Shown piece by piece: positions 9,507-18,500 of a stretch of 64,000 nucleotides of DNA. The notes below the pieces were generated by a model. The model did not search any database. It was not told where the DNA came from and saw only the letters and a program-made list of their open reading frames with translations. The translations under genes and the position numbers were made by a program. The stretch is from Aquimarina mycalae. Its GTDB lineage: Bacteria > Bacteroidota > Bacteroidia > Flavobacteriales > Flavobacteriaceae. Location: the NCBI RefSeq assembly GCF_029906345.1, contig NZ_JARYGY010000007.1, forward strand, positions 310,001 to 374,000, in the 5' to 3' direction. Numbering within the stretch: position 1 is the stretch's first letter; every line of letters begins with the position of its first letter.

Positions 9507-9536
9507 TTTTAATATCGCAATATTACGATATTAAAA
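9507..9536 (-). promoter_or_regulatory. Probable ArsR operator palindrome
   Basis: A perfect inverted repeat with 11-base arms (TTTTAATATCG / CGATATTAAAA) around an 8-base centre. It lies immediately upstream of arsR, where a winged-helix repressor would block its own operon. Confidence 0.75.
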
Positions 9537-9544
9537 TGAAATAA

Positions 9545-9573
9545 AAAAGCCGAATAATGTTTTTTCGGCTTTT
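9545..9573 (-). terminator. Rho-independent terminator of the TM2-domain gene
   Basis: Arms AAAAGCCGA (9545-9553) and TCGGCTTTT (9565-9573) with an 11-base loop, and a T-run on the minus strand just after the hairpin. It lies 8 bases beyond the stop of the gene ending at 9581. Confidence 0.75.
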
Positions 9574-9580
9574 GAAATAT

Positions 9581-10024
9581 TTAGAACCAAGGTTTTCTTC
9601 CTACTTGATAGGTTTGGTAAAACTCTTCATCAGATTTGGTCAAATAGATGATACCTTCTATCAGACCTATTATTCCTGCTGCACCACAAGTAACTACGGA
9701 TATGATAATTTGAATAAGTCCTTCTTTATTGTAACCTAGAACAAATTTGTGGATTCCTAAAGAGCCGAATAAAATACCCAAAATCCCAGCTAATACTTTT
9801 TTGTTTTCTCCAGTAACTTCATTAAAAGTTTCTTTGGCCTCTGTTGCAAATTCACTGGCTGCTTCTTTAGCGTCATCAGCAAACTCACCAATGGCATCTT
9901 TAGCATCTTCTGCAAATTCACCTGCTTTTTCTGTAGCCTTTTTAGCAGCATCTTTAGCACTGTCCAAAGCGTCTTCTGCTCCTTTTTTTAGATCGTCACC
10001 CAGATTGTTGTTTTCTTCACTCAT
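9581..10024 (-). CDS. TM2-domain membrane protein with Ala/Lys/Glu-rich helical N-terminus
   Basis: 147 residues. The first ~72 are an amphipathic, repetitive Ala/Asp/Glu/Lys region (recurring EFAEDAKDAIGEFADDAKEA pattern) like LEA or apolipoprotein helices. The C-terminus is a TM2 domain with two helices: KKVLAGILGILFGSLGIHKF, then a helix containing VVTCGAAGIIGLIEGIIYL. TM2 domains are membrane modules of unknown biochemical role. It is single-gene, with its own terminator, and lies between the ars operon and small accessory genes. Confidence 0.8.
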   Translation of the reverse strand: MSEENNNLGDDLKKGAEDALDSAKDAAKKATEKAGEFAEDAKDAIGEFADDAKEAASEFATEAKETFNEVTGENKKVLAGILGILFGSLGIHKFVLGYNKEGLIQIIISVVTCGAAGIIGLIEGIIYLTKSDEEFYQTYQVGRKPWF

Positions 10025-10139
10025 AATTATGATTTATGTTCAATTGATTAGTGTGTAGAAAGTTACAAAAAAATATGATTGTACAGCATCATTATAAAGA
10101 GGTAACATTATCGCAATAATGTTTTTTTGGTAATGAGTG

Positions 10140-10286
10140 TCAGATAGCTTTATTTGCTGTAAACAATAGTTTTTTAAGTAACGATACAAGTTGTTTTTGT
10201 TCTTTTTCAGAAAGACCATTAATGGCTTTATCGATTATGTCAACTCCTTTTTCTTTGAGCTCTGGAGAGCGATAAATAAGTTCCAT
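10140..10286 (-). CDS. Small protein, possible MarR C-terminal fragment
   Basis: A 48-residue frame starting at ATG 10286 (MELIYRSPELKEKGVDIIDK) and ending TGA at 10140. The stretch GLSEKEQKQLVSLLKKLL resembles the C-terminal dimerisation helix of MarR-family regulators, but no winged helix is present and the frame is closed upstream by a stop. It may be a remnant of a MarR gene or an unrelated short peptide. Codon use resembles neighbouring genes. Confidence 0.4.
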   Translation of the reverse strand: MELIYRSPELKEKGVDIIDKAINGLSEKEQKQLVSLLKKLLFTANKAI

Positions 10287-10459
10287 TTTTTCTATAGAAA
10301 TAAGGATAGAAATGGAAGGGTTTCAAACTCTTACGAATTGGATTTTTAAAATCAAAAGATGTTTAGCTTATTGAAGTAGACAGTGATCACTATAATATCT
10401 GGGAAAACTATGATTGATATGATTAAGTCTGGCGAAATTGCCCTGTACGATTAGAACTC

Positions 10460-10843
10460 TTATAAAAAGGCTTTATCGATGGGTTCCCAGAGTTCAATTT
10501 TATTTCCTTCGGGATCCACAATCCAGCCAAATTTACCGTATTCATATTCTTCGATTTCACCAACTATTGTGACACCTTCTTTTTTTAGAACTTTGAGTAA
10601 CTCTACCAAATTCTCTACTCTAAAGTTCATCATAAATTCTTTTTTACTTGGAGCAAAGTAGTTGGTGTCTTCTTTAAATGGACTCCATTGTGTAGAACAA
10701 TCATTACCTTCTTTATCTTTCCACCAGAAAGTACAACCGTAATCATCTACTGGTAACCCTAAATGTTTGCCATACCATTCTTTCGTTGTTTTTGGATTCT
10801 TTGTTTTAAAGAAAAACCCTCCTAATCCTGTTACTCTTTTCAT
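10460..10843 (-). CDS. VOC-superfamily protein (glyoxalase/bleomycin-resistance fold)
   Basis: 127 residues with a single VOC domain: an FFFKTKNPKTTKEWYGKHLG opening strand/helix and a C-terminal FGWIVDPEGNKIELWEP strand with the usual metal-ligand Glu position. VOC proteins include isomerases, dioxygenases and drug-binding proteins; substrate unknown. It sits 15 bp after the DUF1801 gene on the same strand, so they may form an operon. Confidence 0.82.
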   Translation of the reverse strand: MKRVTGLGGFFFKTKNPKTTKEWYGKHLGLPVDDYGCTFWWKDKEGNDCSTQWSPFKEDTNYFAPSKKEFMMNFRVENLVELLKVLKKEGVTIVGEIEEYEYGKFGWIVDPEGNKIELWEPIDKAFL

Positions 10844-10858
10844 ATATAAAATCTTTAT

Positions 10859-11314
10859 TTATTTTTTAATATTCGTCTCGTATATTTCTATCCATTTTTC
10901 AGGAGTCATTTTAGAGGCTAACTCACCAATTAATTTTAAAGGGATTTGATCTATTTTTTTAAAACGAATACAGCTTTTACCCATATCTAACTTGGTTTTT
11001 ACATATTTTGGGTATTCACCCACAAACCAATCCATTAATTCCTTATCCGCATAAATTCCCATATGGTATACTGCAATAAAATTTTTCTGAGACGCAATAT
11101 TCATAAAAGGAAGTGGTAATTTTGGGTCACAATGGTATCCATTAGGATATGTTTTATGGGGAATAACATACCCTATCAATCCATAGTTCATTTCTTCTGA
11201 GAACCCTTTAGGTAGATTGTCCAAAATCACCTTTCTTAGATGTTGCATTACTTCTCTGCGTTCCTCGGGAATTGCCTCGATATATTCATCAGGTGTACTT
11301 GCTTTATATTGCAT
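10859..11314 (-). CDS. DUF1801 domain protein
   Basis: 151 residues, soluble. The N-terminus (STPDEYIEAIPEERREVMQH) and PKGFSEEMNYGLIGYVIP match the DUF1801/YdhG-like fold, whose biochemical function is undefined. The C-terminal segment MGKSCIRFKKIDQIPLKLI is also typical. It lies between the VOC gene and the DUF4199 gene on the same strand. Confidence 0.8.
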   Translation of the reverse strand: MQYKASTPDEYIEAIPEERREVMQHLRKVILDNLPKGFSEEMNYGLIGYVIPHKTYPNGYHCDPKLPLPFMNIASQKNFIAVYHMGIYADKELMDWFVGEYPKYVKTKLDMGKSCIRFKKIDQIPLKLIGELASKMTPEKWIEIYETNIKK

Positions 11315-11342
11315 TGTCTATGTTGTTTAAATTAATTTAATT

Positions 11343-11864
11343 CTATTGATTGATTACAGATTTACGTTGTAGAATAAGTCCTGAAATTAGTGAAATTATA
11401 AACCCAATGATTAATACCGTAGCAGACATTAACAAAAAGTTCATCAACGGACTAGAAAACAGTTCTTTTTGAGTTTCTAATTCCGCAAGTTTCACTTTAA
11501 ATTCTGCTTCGGGAAGAGAGCTACGCATTTGTTCTACCATATGTGCATAATATTCTGTCGTAAAATCTGGATTGATATATTTTATATAAATAACATCTAA
11601 TAATCCAAATGCTATTGCAGCTAATAAAGAAATTAGCATTCCGATCACTAATGCTTTCCCAAAAGAAACGATGCCGTTATTCTCTTTATCTCGATAATGC
11701 TTTATACCAAAGAAGACAAAAATTAATGAAACCACCATACTGGTATAGCCTATAACTTCTTGGGTGAAATATGAGAGGTTTTTGCCAAGAGTTAATGCGA
11801 GTATGAATAGTACACATATGGTTATTGCACCATATATTCCGTAACGTAAAACAGTATTTTTCAT
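11343..11864 (-). CDS. DUF4199 family integral membrane protein
   Basis: 173 residues with four hydrophobic segments, two N-terminal (about 8-28 and 36-55), one near 68-90, and one near 142-165, and an amphipathic linker rich in Glu/Lys between the third and fourth. This matches the Bacteroidota DUF4199 family of unknown function. Its promoter region carries a -7 element and a NarL-like 7-2-7 palindrome, and the gene just upstream encodes a membrane-anchored LuxR-type HTH protein, a plausible regulator. Confidence 0.78.
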   Translation of the reverse strand: MKNTVLRYGIYGAITICVLFILALTLGKNLSYFTQEVIGYTSMVVSLIFVFFGIKHYRDKENNGIVSFGKALVIGMLISLLAAIAFGLLDVIYIKYINPDFTTEYYAHMVEQMRSSLPEAEFKVKLAELETQKELFSSPLMNFLLMSATVLIIGFIISLISGLILQRKSVINQ

Positions 11865-11890
11865 GTGTAAGTTTATTTATTGATTTAAGT

Positions 11891-11898
11891 CAAAAGTA
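11891..11898 (-). promoter_or_regulatory. -7 promoter element of the DUF4199 gene
   Basis: TACTTTTG on the minus strand matches TAnnTTTG exactly, 27 bases ahead of the ATG at 11864. No well-spaced TTG is visible upstream, which would fit an activator-dependent promoter. Confidence 0.6.
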
Positions 11899-11920
11899 GT
11901 TTTGAGCATCAAAAAAGTAC

Positions 11921-11936
11921 TCATACTAAAGTATGA
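11921..11936. promoter_or_regulatory. 7-2-7 palindrome, candidate LuxR/NarL-type operator
   Basis: TCATACT-AA-AGTATGA: perfect 7-base arms with a 2-base centre, about 23 bases upstream of the -7 element. NarL/FixJ-type HTH dimers classically bind 7-2-7 sites built on TAC...GTA. The neighbouring LuxR-type gene makes it the obvious candidate binder; this is inference. Confidence 0.45.
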
Positions 11937-11965
11937 ATTGTATAGGACTTTTGTACTAAATGCCT

Positions 11966-12382
11966 TTAAAAAGGGATGATTTGGAGTTCTTTGGCAATCT
12001 GTATCGCTTGAGTACGACGTTTTGCGTCTAATTTTACTAATACATTAGAGACGTGGGTTTTGATAGTACTTTCTGAAACAAAAAGTTTATCGGCAATCTC
12101 TTTATTAGATAATCCTACAGCTATTTCACATAATACCTGATACTCACGTTTACTAAGTCCTAAGGATTCTATTTTTTTGTGATCTACTTCTTTGGTATTG
12201 ACCTTATTTTGTTGCAATACTTTTTTATTAATAACTACGCCAATAATAAAAAACACAAGAGCAATTCCCGCAATAATAAATTCTATAGAGGTGTCTCCAG
12301 AAATAAGACTGTACTTACTTAATTGAAAAAGAATAAGTAATGCTATAACTAAAGTTCCAAAGATTAGGATGGTTTTCCTCAC
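11966..12382 (-). CDS. Membrane-anchored LuxR-type HTH regulator
   Basis: 138 residues: two N-terminal transmembrane helices (about 4-20 and 33-51), a short linker, then a LuxR/NarL HTH ([40 protein letters not shown]). There is no receiver domain, so this is a one-component, membrane-tethered transcription factor. The start is GTG at 12382; no ATG is in frame before the first helix. The adjacent DUF4199 gene and the 7-2-7 palindrome between them suggest a two-gene regulatory unit. Confidence 0.82.
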   Translation of the reverse strand: MRKTILIFGTLVIALLILFQLSKYSLISGDTSIEFIIAGIALVFFIIGVVINKKVLQQNKVNTKEVDHKKIESLGLSKREYQVLCEIAVGLSNKEIADKLFVSESTIKTHVSNVLVKLDAKRRTQAIQIAKELQIIPF

Positions 12383-12438
12383 GATATAAATGTAATAAAA
12401 CTGAATTATATTGCCTTATAAATCAATTACGAAATGAT

Positions 12439-13059
12439 CTATTTAGAAAGTAAATTGATTTCTTGCAGGAGATTACTTTTAGCTTGTTTTTCGTATTTAT
12501 TGTAGAAATATGTGGTTTTAAAAATTCGAGGCATATCTATAAAATGTTGTAATACTTGTAGTCGACCTTTGTGGTAGATAAAATCTGGATAATATTTGTA
12601 CTCTTTTCTTACATTCTTATAATAATCTTTATAATCTGGCCAATTGCTTCCCAGAATAGATAGATCGGCATCTGTAAAATAATTAATATCATTATTTTCT
12701 GAGATTTGGTGTCCTTTGGTAGCCATAATCATTTCTTTACACAGCCCTATTCTTTGCTTACTTACGGATAGAATGTCGAGAACAGTTACAGCCTTTTGTG
12801 CGCTTCGTTCTTCGTTATCTTTTTTTAAAATATTGTAGTAATAATCATGATAGAATAGGGCAAACAAAGTTATATCCCAATCCTTTATATCTGATTCGAT
12901 GGATAACAGGTTTTGATATAAGTTTTCTAGATGTGTTATGTTGTGATAATATCTATTTTTCTTATGATGATTGTTATAAACTCCATTCCAGAGTGAAGTA
13001 ATGTATTCTGGGTCTTCAGAATATTTAGAAAGAAGTGGTATAAAAATATCTCTTAGCAA
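12439..13059 (-). CDS. Predicted HD-superfamily phosphohydrolase
   Basis: 206 residues. The metal-binding pattern is present: RYYHNITHLE (first His pair), FALFYHDYYY (HD dyad) and NYFTDADLSILG (distal Asp). It resembles the uncharacterised metal-dependent HD family of COG4339. The start appears to be TTG at 13059, overlapping the end of the dehydrogenase gene by 7 bases; the N-terminal helix needed by the fold lies upstream of any ATG, so translational coupling is likely. Confidence 0.78.
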   Translation of the reverse strand: MLRDIFIPLLSKYSEDPEYITSLWNGVYNNHHKKNRYYHNITHLENLYQNLLSIESDIKDWDITLFALFYHDYYYNILKKDNEERSAQKAVTVLDILSVSKQRIGLCKEMIMATKGHQISENNDINYFTDADLSILGSNWPDYKDYYKNVRKEYKYYPDFIYHKGRLQVLQHFIDMPRIFKTTYFYNKYEKQAKSNLLQEINLLSK

Positions 13060-13994
13060 AATTCGGCTTTGATTTTATCCACAATGGTTTGCGCTAATTT
13101 TTCTTTAGATTCTACTGTCCAACCAGCGATGTGTGGACTTACTATTACATTATCTAATTGTAACAATTCTTTTAGAGGTTCTGGCATTTCTTTTTTAGAG
13201 CTAAATAGATTTTCAAAAGATAATTTTTCATATTCTAATACATCCAGTCCTGCACCCAAGATTTTACCTGATTTTAGTGCTTTTACCAAATCTTTTGTGA
13301 TCACACTTTTGCCTCTTGCAGTATTTATAAACCAAAAAGGTTTTTTGAACTTATTGATAAATTCGGTACGGATCATTTTATCGGTTAACGGAGTCCAAGG
13401 TGTATGTAAACTTAATACATCAGTTTTTTCAAAAAGTTCCTCTAGCATTACCTGAGTGGCATCGCTATTTTCTACATCTGCTTTGATATCATAGCATAAC
13501 ACTTCAACATCAAAACCTCTAAGTTTACGAGCAAAAGCTTTACCCATATTTCCATAACCTATAATTCCAACAGTTTTTAAATCAAGTTCGACACCTCGAT
13601 TTTCTTCGCGTTTCCATTGACCATTTCTTACTTCATTGTCTGCAGTATTAAGTTTGTTAAATAATGATAGTATCATACCTAACGCGTGTTCTCCCACCGC
13701 ATTACGATTTCCTTCGGGTGCAGAGAAGAGTTTAATTCCTTTTTTTTCGGCATAATCAGTATCAATACTTTCTAGTCCTGCACCGACGCGACCTATAAAT
13801 TTTAAGTTTGTAGCTAGATCTAAAAAGGTTTTATCTATCTTAAAACGACTTCTTATAATAACACCGTGATATTGGTTGATTTTAGCTTCAATTTCGGATT
13901 TTGTAGCAGTATAATCTTCTTCATTTTCAAATCCTAAATCACTTAGCTGATTGATCAATAAGGGATGATTTGCATCTATGTGAAGTATTTTCAT
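13053..13994 (-). CDS. D-2-hydroxyacid dehydrogenase (SerA-like, no ACT domain)
   Basis: About 313 residues. The Rossmann motif GIIGYGNMGKAFA lies mid-protein and the catalytic triad is visible: Arg in NTARGKSV, Glu in DVLEYEKL and His in SPHIAGWT. This NAD-dependent family oxidises D-2-hydroxyacids such as 3-phosphoglycerate; the short form lacks regulatory ACT domains, so the substrate is open. The start is ATG at 13994; the upstream TTG at 14003 is too close to the promoter at 14014-14021. Confidence 0.87.
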   Translation of the reverse strand: MKILHIDANHPLLINQLSDLGFENEEDYTATKSEIEAKINQYHGVIIRSRFKIDKTFLDLATNLKFIGRVGAGLESIDTDYAEKKGIKLFSAPEGNRNAVGEHALGMILSLFNKLNTADNEVRNGQWKREENRGVELDLKTVGIIGYGNMGKAFARKLRGFDVEVLCYDIKADVENSDATQVMLEELFEKTDVLSLHTPWTPLTDKMIRTEFINKFKKPFWFINTARGKSVITKDLVKALKSGKILGAGLDVLEYEKLSFENLFSSKKEMPEPLKELLQLDNVIVSPHIAGWTVESKEKLAQTIVDKIKAEFC

Positions 13995-14013
13995 GAGTAA
14001 CAATATAAGTACT

Positions 14014-14021
14014 CAAAAGTA
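14014..14021 (-). promoter_or_regulatory. -7 promoter of the dehydrogenase/HD operon
   Basis: TACTTTTG on the minus strand is an exact TAnnTTTG match, 20 bases before the ATG at 13994. Confidence 0.6.
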
Positions 14022-14058
14022 ACTAATAATAGCTGAAATGCTTGTCCTCAAAGTAAAA

Positions 14059-14676
14059 TTATATTTTATATAACTTTTTATACTCTTCCAAAAAATGTTG
14101 TCTATTTTGTAATCCATTATACCCTCCATTAATAAGTTTAGTGACCATATGGATATCATCAGCATCTGCATATTTATTGATATTCCTTTTTTGCCAATAC
14201 CAGCAAGCTGAAGTTAATGCCCATTCTGGAGTTGCAACCTGATCAGGGCTGGATATAAAATCTTGATTAGTAGCCTTAGAAAGTGCTGTGTAATTAGATT
14301 TCCCTGTTAATTGTATTAATCCTCTTCCTCTATATTTCCATCCATCTCCACTAGTTTCGGGCCCGTTATCCATTCTATTAGCATACACTCGGTTAGCAAT
14401 TTTTTCTGGCTGTCTGGCATAGGAATCTGCTGCTTCCAGTGTTGAAAAATATTTTCTAAAAACCCCATAAAGTGCTTTTGCAGAATAGTTTAGATTTTCT
14501 TTTACATATTTAAACCCACCACTTTCGTGGGTTACTTGTGCTAGAAAATGTGCTTTTCGTAAAGGAGTATTTATATCGTACTTTGGTAATACAGTATCAA
14601 ATAGAGATACGTATTTGTTTGCATAGTTCCAGTTTACATCTGGAATTAAGGTTTTAAAATTCTCTTCTGTGATCAT
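14059..14676 (-). CDS. Glycoside hydrolase family 19 endolysin/chitinase-like enzyme
   Basis: 205 residues, single domain and no signal peptide. GH19 features: KAHFLAQVTHESGGFKYVKE with the catalytic-region Glu, and YRGRGLIQLTGKSNY. Phage-type GH19 enzymes of this size are endolysins cleaving peptidoglycan; secreted chitinases are larger and carry signal peptides. It overlaps the preceding membrane-protein gene by 4 bases, so the two are translated together, which suggests a lysis or export cassette. Confidence 0.85.
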   Translation of the reverse strand: MITEENFKTLIPDVNWNYANKYVSLFDTVLPKYDINTPLRKAHFLAQVTHESGGFKYVKENLNYSAKALYGVFRKYFSTLEAADSYARQPEKIANRVYANRMDNGPETSGDGWKYRGRGLIQLTGKSNYTALSKATNQDFISSPDQVATPEWALTSACWYWQKRNINKYADADDIHMVTKLINGGYNGLQNRQHFLEEYKKLYKI

Positions 14677-15455
14677 GTTGCTGAATTTGATGGAATGAAA
14701 ATGGTTTTGATTCTGTCAATGATTCCTTGTAGAATACTAAAAATAGCATCCGAAGAAAAACCACCAATAAGGGCCATAAGACCTTTGTTGAATAAGTCAA
14801 TATCTTCGGCATCTTTTTGATAAAAAGAGATAATTTCTGAAGAAATAAGCCCTGCAATAACTCCTAAAATGATCAATGCGACATAGTATATTGTATCTTC
14901 TGGAACCAGTGTGCCGTTTTTTACTGCAGCACTTACATTTTTAAGTAAATAGAAAAGAACTCCTAAACCTGATATTGCCGTTAGAAACCCAAGATTTAAT
15001 AGTAATGAGATTCCCTGATTATCCATAATGCCTTTGTCTAATGAATTGTTGTTTACTTCTGGAGAAAGGCCTGTAATAATAAAGGCGATAAGGAAAAATA
15101 ATGATAATAGGATTAAATTTCTCACCAAAGGAAGTTTACTAAATAATGTTTTGCCTTTTTCTTCTTCGCGTAGCTTTTTGGTGTATTCAATAGATTTTGG
15201 CGTAGCAGGCGCGATATTTTTACATAATAGATTATGTGCATTTATCAGATCATCCACAGAGCTATTTTGAATTAGCGCATTTACCTCAGTATTTATGGTG
15301 ATACCATTAAAAATAGCGTAAGACAGCATGTTATTTATCTCATCACTAAGCTTAGTAATGATTTCTTTAGAGATTCCCGGAACTATTTCTGGTTTAGGGG
15401 AAATTGCTTTCGTTGTTTTAGCTGCAGTTTTACTTGCTGCTGTAGAAGTAGCCAT
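14673..15455 (-). CDS. Integral membrane protein of unknown family, coupled to GH19 enzyme
   Basis: 260 residues. The N-terminal ~110 residues are soluble and Ala/Thr/Lys-rich at the start. Four hydrophobic segments follow (about 113-132, 150-172, 190-213, 225-245). The family is not recognised. Overlap with the GH19 gene by 4 bases means strict coupling; a holin-like or export role is possible but it is larger than typical holins. It lies 127 bp downstream of the FG-GAP protein gene. Confidence 0.6.
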   Translation of the reverse strand: MATSTAASKTAAKTTKAISPKPEIVPGISKEIITKLSDEINNMLSYAIFNGITINTEVNALIQNSSVDDLINAHNLLCKNIAPATPKSIEYTKKLREEEKGKTLFSKLPLVRNLILLSLFFLIAFIITGLSPEVNNNSLDKGIMDNQGISLLLNLGFLTAISGLGVLFYLLKNVSAAVKNGTLVPEDTIYYVALIILGVIAGLISSEIISFYQKDAEDIDLFNKGLMALIGGFSSDAIFSILQGIIDRIKTIFIPSNSAT

Positions 15456-15582
15456 AGTCTTAAGATTTTGAACATAGTTGTTTATGTGCCTTAAAACTAT
15501 AAAATTAATATCAGTAAAAACATAGTATTTATACCTGTTTTTAAACGATAAATAGAATAATTAAGCAAGTATTTAAGTTATT

Positions 15583-18500
15583 TTACAATGCAATAAGAAT
15601 ATCGGGATATGCAATCTTATAAGATGTGTTAGCTTGTAAGTTTTTTAGTGTATAAACTTCTCCGTTACTCCATCTAACTTCAATAGAAGCTTTAGTATCA
15701 TTACCTAATCCAAAATGCTGAATTTTTGGGTGAACGGATAAATAACCTATTGTACTGTGTACTTCACGCCAGATATTCTTATGGCTTTTGCTATTTAATA
15801 CCATAGAAGAGCCAATCGCATCTTTATTGATTTGAGCTGTAGGGTCGCCAATGAGTTTTATCTTGATCCAATTATTGAGAGTAGATGTTTTATTCTCCAA
15901 CATATTAACTTTATCGTGATAGTTATTGATAATAATATCCAGATCCCCATCATTATCATAGTCAAAATAAGCTGCGCTTCTAGCGTTACTATGAATATCA
16001 ACTCCTAGCTCGGTAGCTTTGTTAAGAAGTTCTCCGCCTTCATTAACAAAGAACACATTCTTTTCTCGACTACTTTTGGCATAAGTAATCGTCTTTGATT
16101 GTTCTTTTCTTTCAAAATAAAATGGATTTTCACTAGAGTATACACTAAAGTCATTCATACCATTAAGGCAGTATAAATCTTCATCTCCATCATTATCATA
16201 GTCGAAGAAGTCAGCATCCCAAGACCAACCCGTTGCAGAATATCCTCGGCCTACATTTGTTGACAATTGATAAGTTTTTAGTGTATTGTTTTCTGTTTTA
16301 GATAGAAAAAGATCATTAGCCTCTACAGTCCTGATGTTGGCCATTTTTTTTGGATCAAACTTCATTTCAGTATCTGCATTGGGATTCACATATTTTTCAT
16401 CCTTTTGCATTACCACAATATTAGAAATATACAAATCTGGATATAGGTCCCGATTTAAATCCGTAATTCCTACATTCATTGTATAAGAAGGTTTGTCAGT
16501 TCCTAATTTCTTACTAGCTTCAGTAAAGATGCCTTCTTTGGTATTCAGATAATATTTGTTGACTCCAAAATCATTTCCAACAATGATATCCTGCAATCCA
16601 TCTTGATTGATATCAGTATGACCCAATGCTTGAGTCCAACCAGAATTAGAATTTATAGCATCAGTAAAAACAACTTCTTCAAATTTGAAATTCCCTAGGT
16701 TCTTAAATAATTTATTTGGCATTCCATTTTGATTATCCCTGCTCAATGTTGGTAGAGTACCTTCAATATAGTTCCCAAAATATCCAATAAAAATATCCAA
16801 TAAACCATCATTATTATAATCAATAGCAGTTGCAGGACCCGCTACCGCATTCTTACCTCCAAGGTTTGCAGTAACACTAACATCTTCGAATTGAGTATCA
16901 CCCTTGTTTTTATAAAGCTTATGAATGTCGTTTACATAAGTGATAAAAATATCTTGCGTTCCGTCGTTATTAAAATCAGCTATAATTGGTTGTCTTGGTT
17001 CTCCATAAGAGTTGAGGTCATTATTCCAATTATTGATATTACTTACATCTGTTATATCGGTAAAGAAATTTCCATTAGGAGAATTTAGAAATAATTTATT
17101 CCCGAAACCACCTAATAAAAGTACATCAATTAATCCATCATTATTAATATCTTCACAAGCTACACCAGATCCTCCAAAAGCAGGCGGAATAGATAATTTA
17201 ATCGATTTTTCCTGCTGAGAAGTCGTGTAACTTCTGATCAGACGGTTTAACCAATCAGAAGATTTATGTTCAAAATGAATTGCTGTTTTGTTATTTACTT
17301 GTTCAAAACCTGAAGTATTACCAGAATGCGAGGTGGATACTATAGAAGTGTTTTCAGTAAAAGGAGCATAAGAAGCATAGGAATCAATCAACTTTTGAAT
17401 TTTTTTAAATCCTTCAGTAATATCATCTATTTCTAATACTTTTTTTTGTTGTTGGTGAGAGTGTTCACCAGCCAAACGCAACACCAGGACACCCATTTGG
17501 GCGATCCCTTCTACTGTGAGTTCTGCAGCGTTAGGATCTAAGCTTTTAATATTGTTTTCATTCTCATCTTCTAAGGCATATTTTAATATGTTCCAGTGAA
17601 AACCACTATCTCGGTATGAATCTAGGTCATAAGATTCTAGGGTTACTTTTTTATCCGAATTATTTGGGAAAAAGGTAACATCCTCAAAGGTATTAGTATA
17701 AGAAGGAAGAAACTCGTTTAAGGCTGATTGTACATTAGCAACTCGAATTAGAGATTTTTCGTTTTTAACGGCATATTCATGCGATTTTATGATTAAAGCC
17801 TTTGAAAACTGAATTAAAGACTCTAAATAGTAATTTTTTAATTTGGAGGATTCGATGGAATCAGTGGGCCATTTTTGTCTTGCAAAATACACTTGAATAT
17901 TTCTTAAAAACACACTGGTATTTACCTGATTGTATTTTTGATAAGAGGCTAATTTTTGCTGGATAATTTCTTTTACAATCAAATTATCATTTGAATTTTG
18001 AGAGATAGAAGAATCTAGTTTTGGGTAAGCAAAAGAAGCAGCTTCTTCCTGTTTTTTTGACTGTTTAAGCACTGCAATCCAACTATTTTTTATCAACCCC
18101 TTTGATATCTGTTGCTGATTTTGCTTCCTGGCAGAGTTGTCAGCAATTTTTAAAGTGATTAACGTTACAAGGTTGATATAATCATTTATAAGAGGAATAA
18201 CTTGCTGATCAAAAGGTAGAATATCTGAACTAGAGAAGAATAAAAAATCTTGTTCTACAGATAATAAAGATCGATATACATAAGAAACAGACGAATATTG
18301 CTCAAAATCGCGTTTTGCAATTGGAATGTATCCTTTACCAAACTGGTATAAAAAATCTCCTTCTTTGTTTTTCCCAAAAGAAGAAATAGCATCTATGACA
18401 GGAGTTAAGTGTTTTGGTTTGATAGTTTTAGAACTTTCTTTAATAGCTTGTTTTGAACCATTTTTCCTGAGATATAGAATTAATGCTTTCTGAATTTCAA

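Noticed and set aside
10382-10391. AGTGATCACT palindrome as an operator
   Set aside because: Ten bases of palindrome in an AT-rich intergenic region with no promoter nearby; not enough to call a site.
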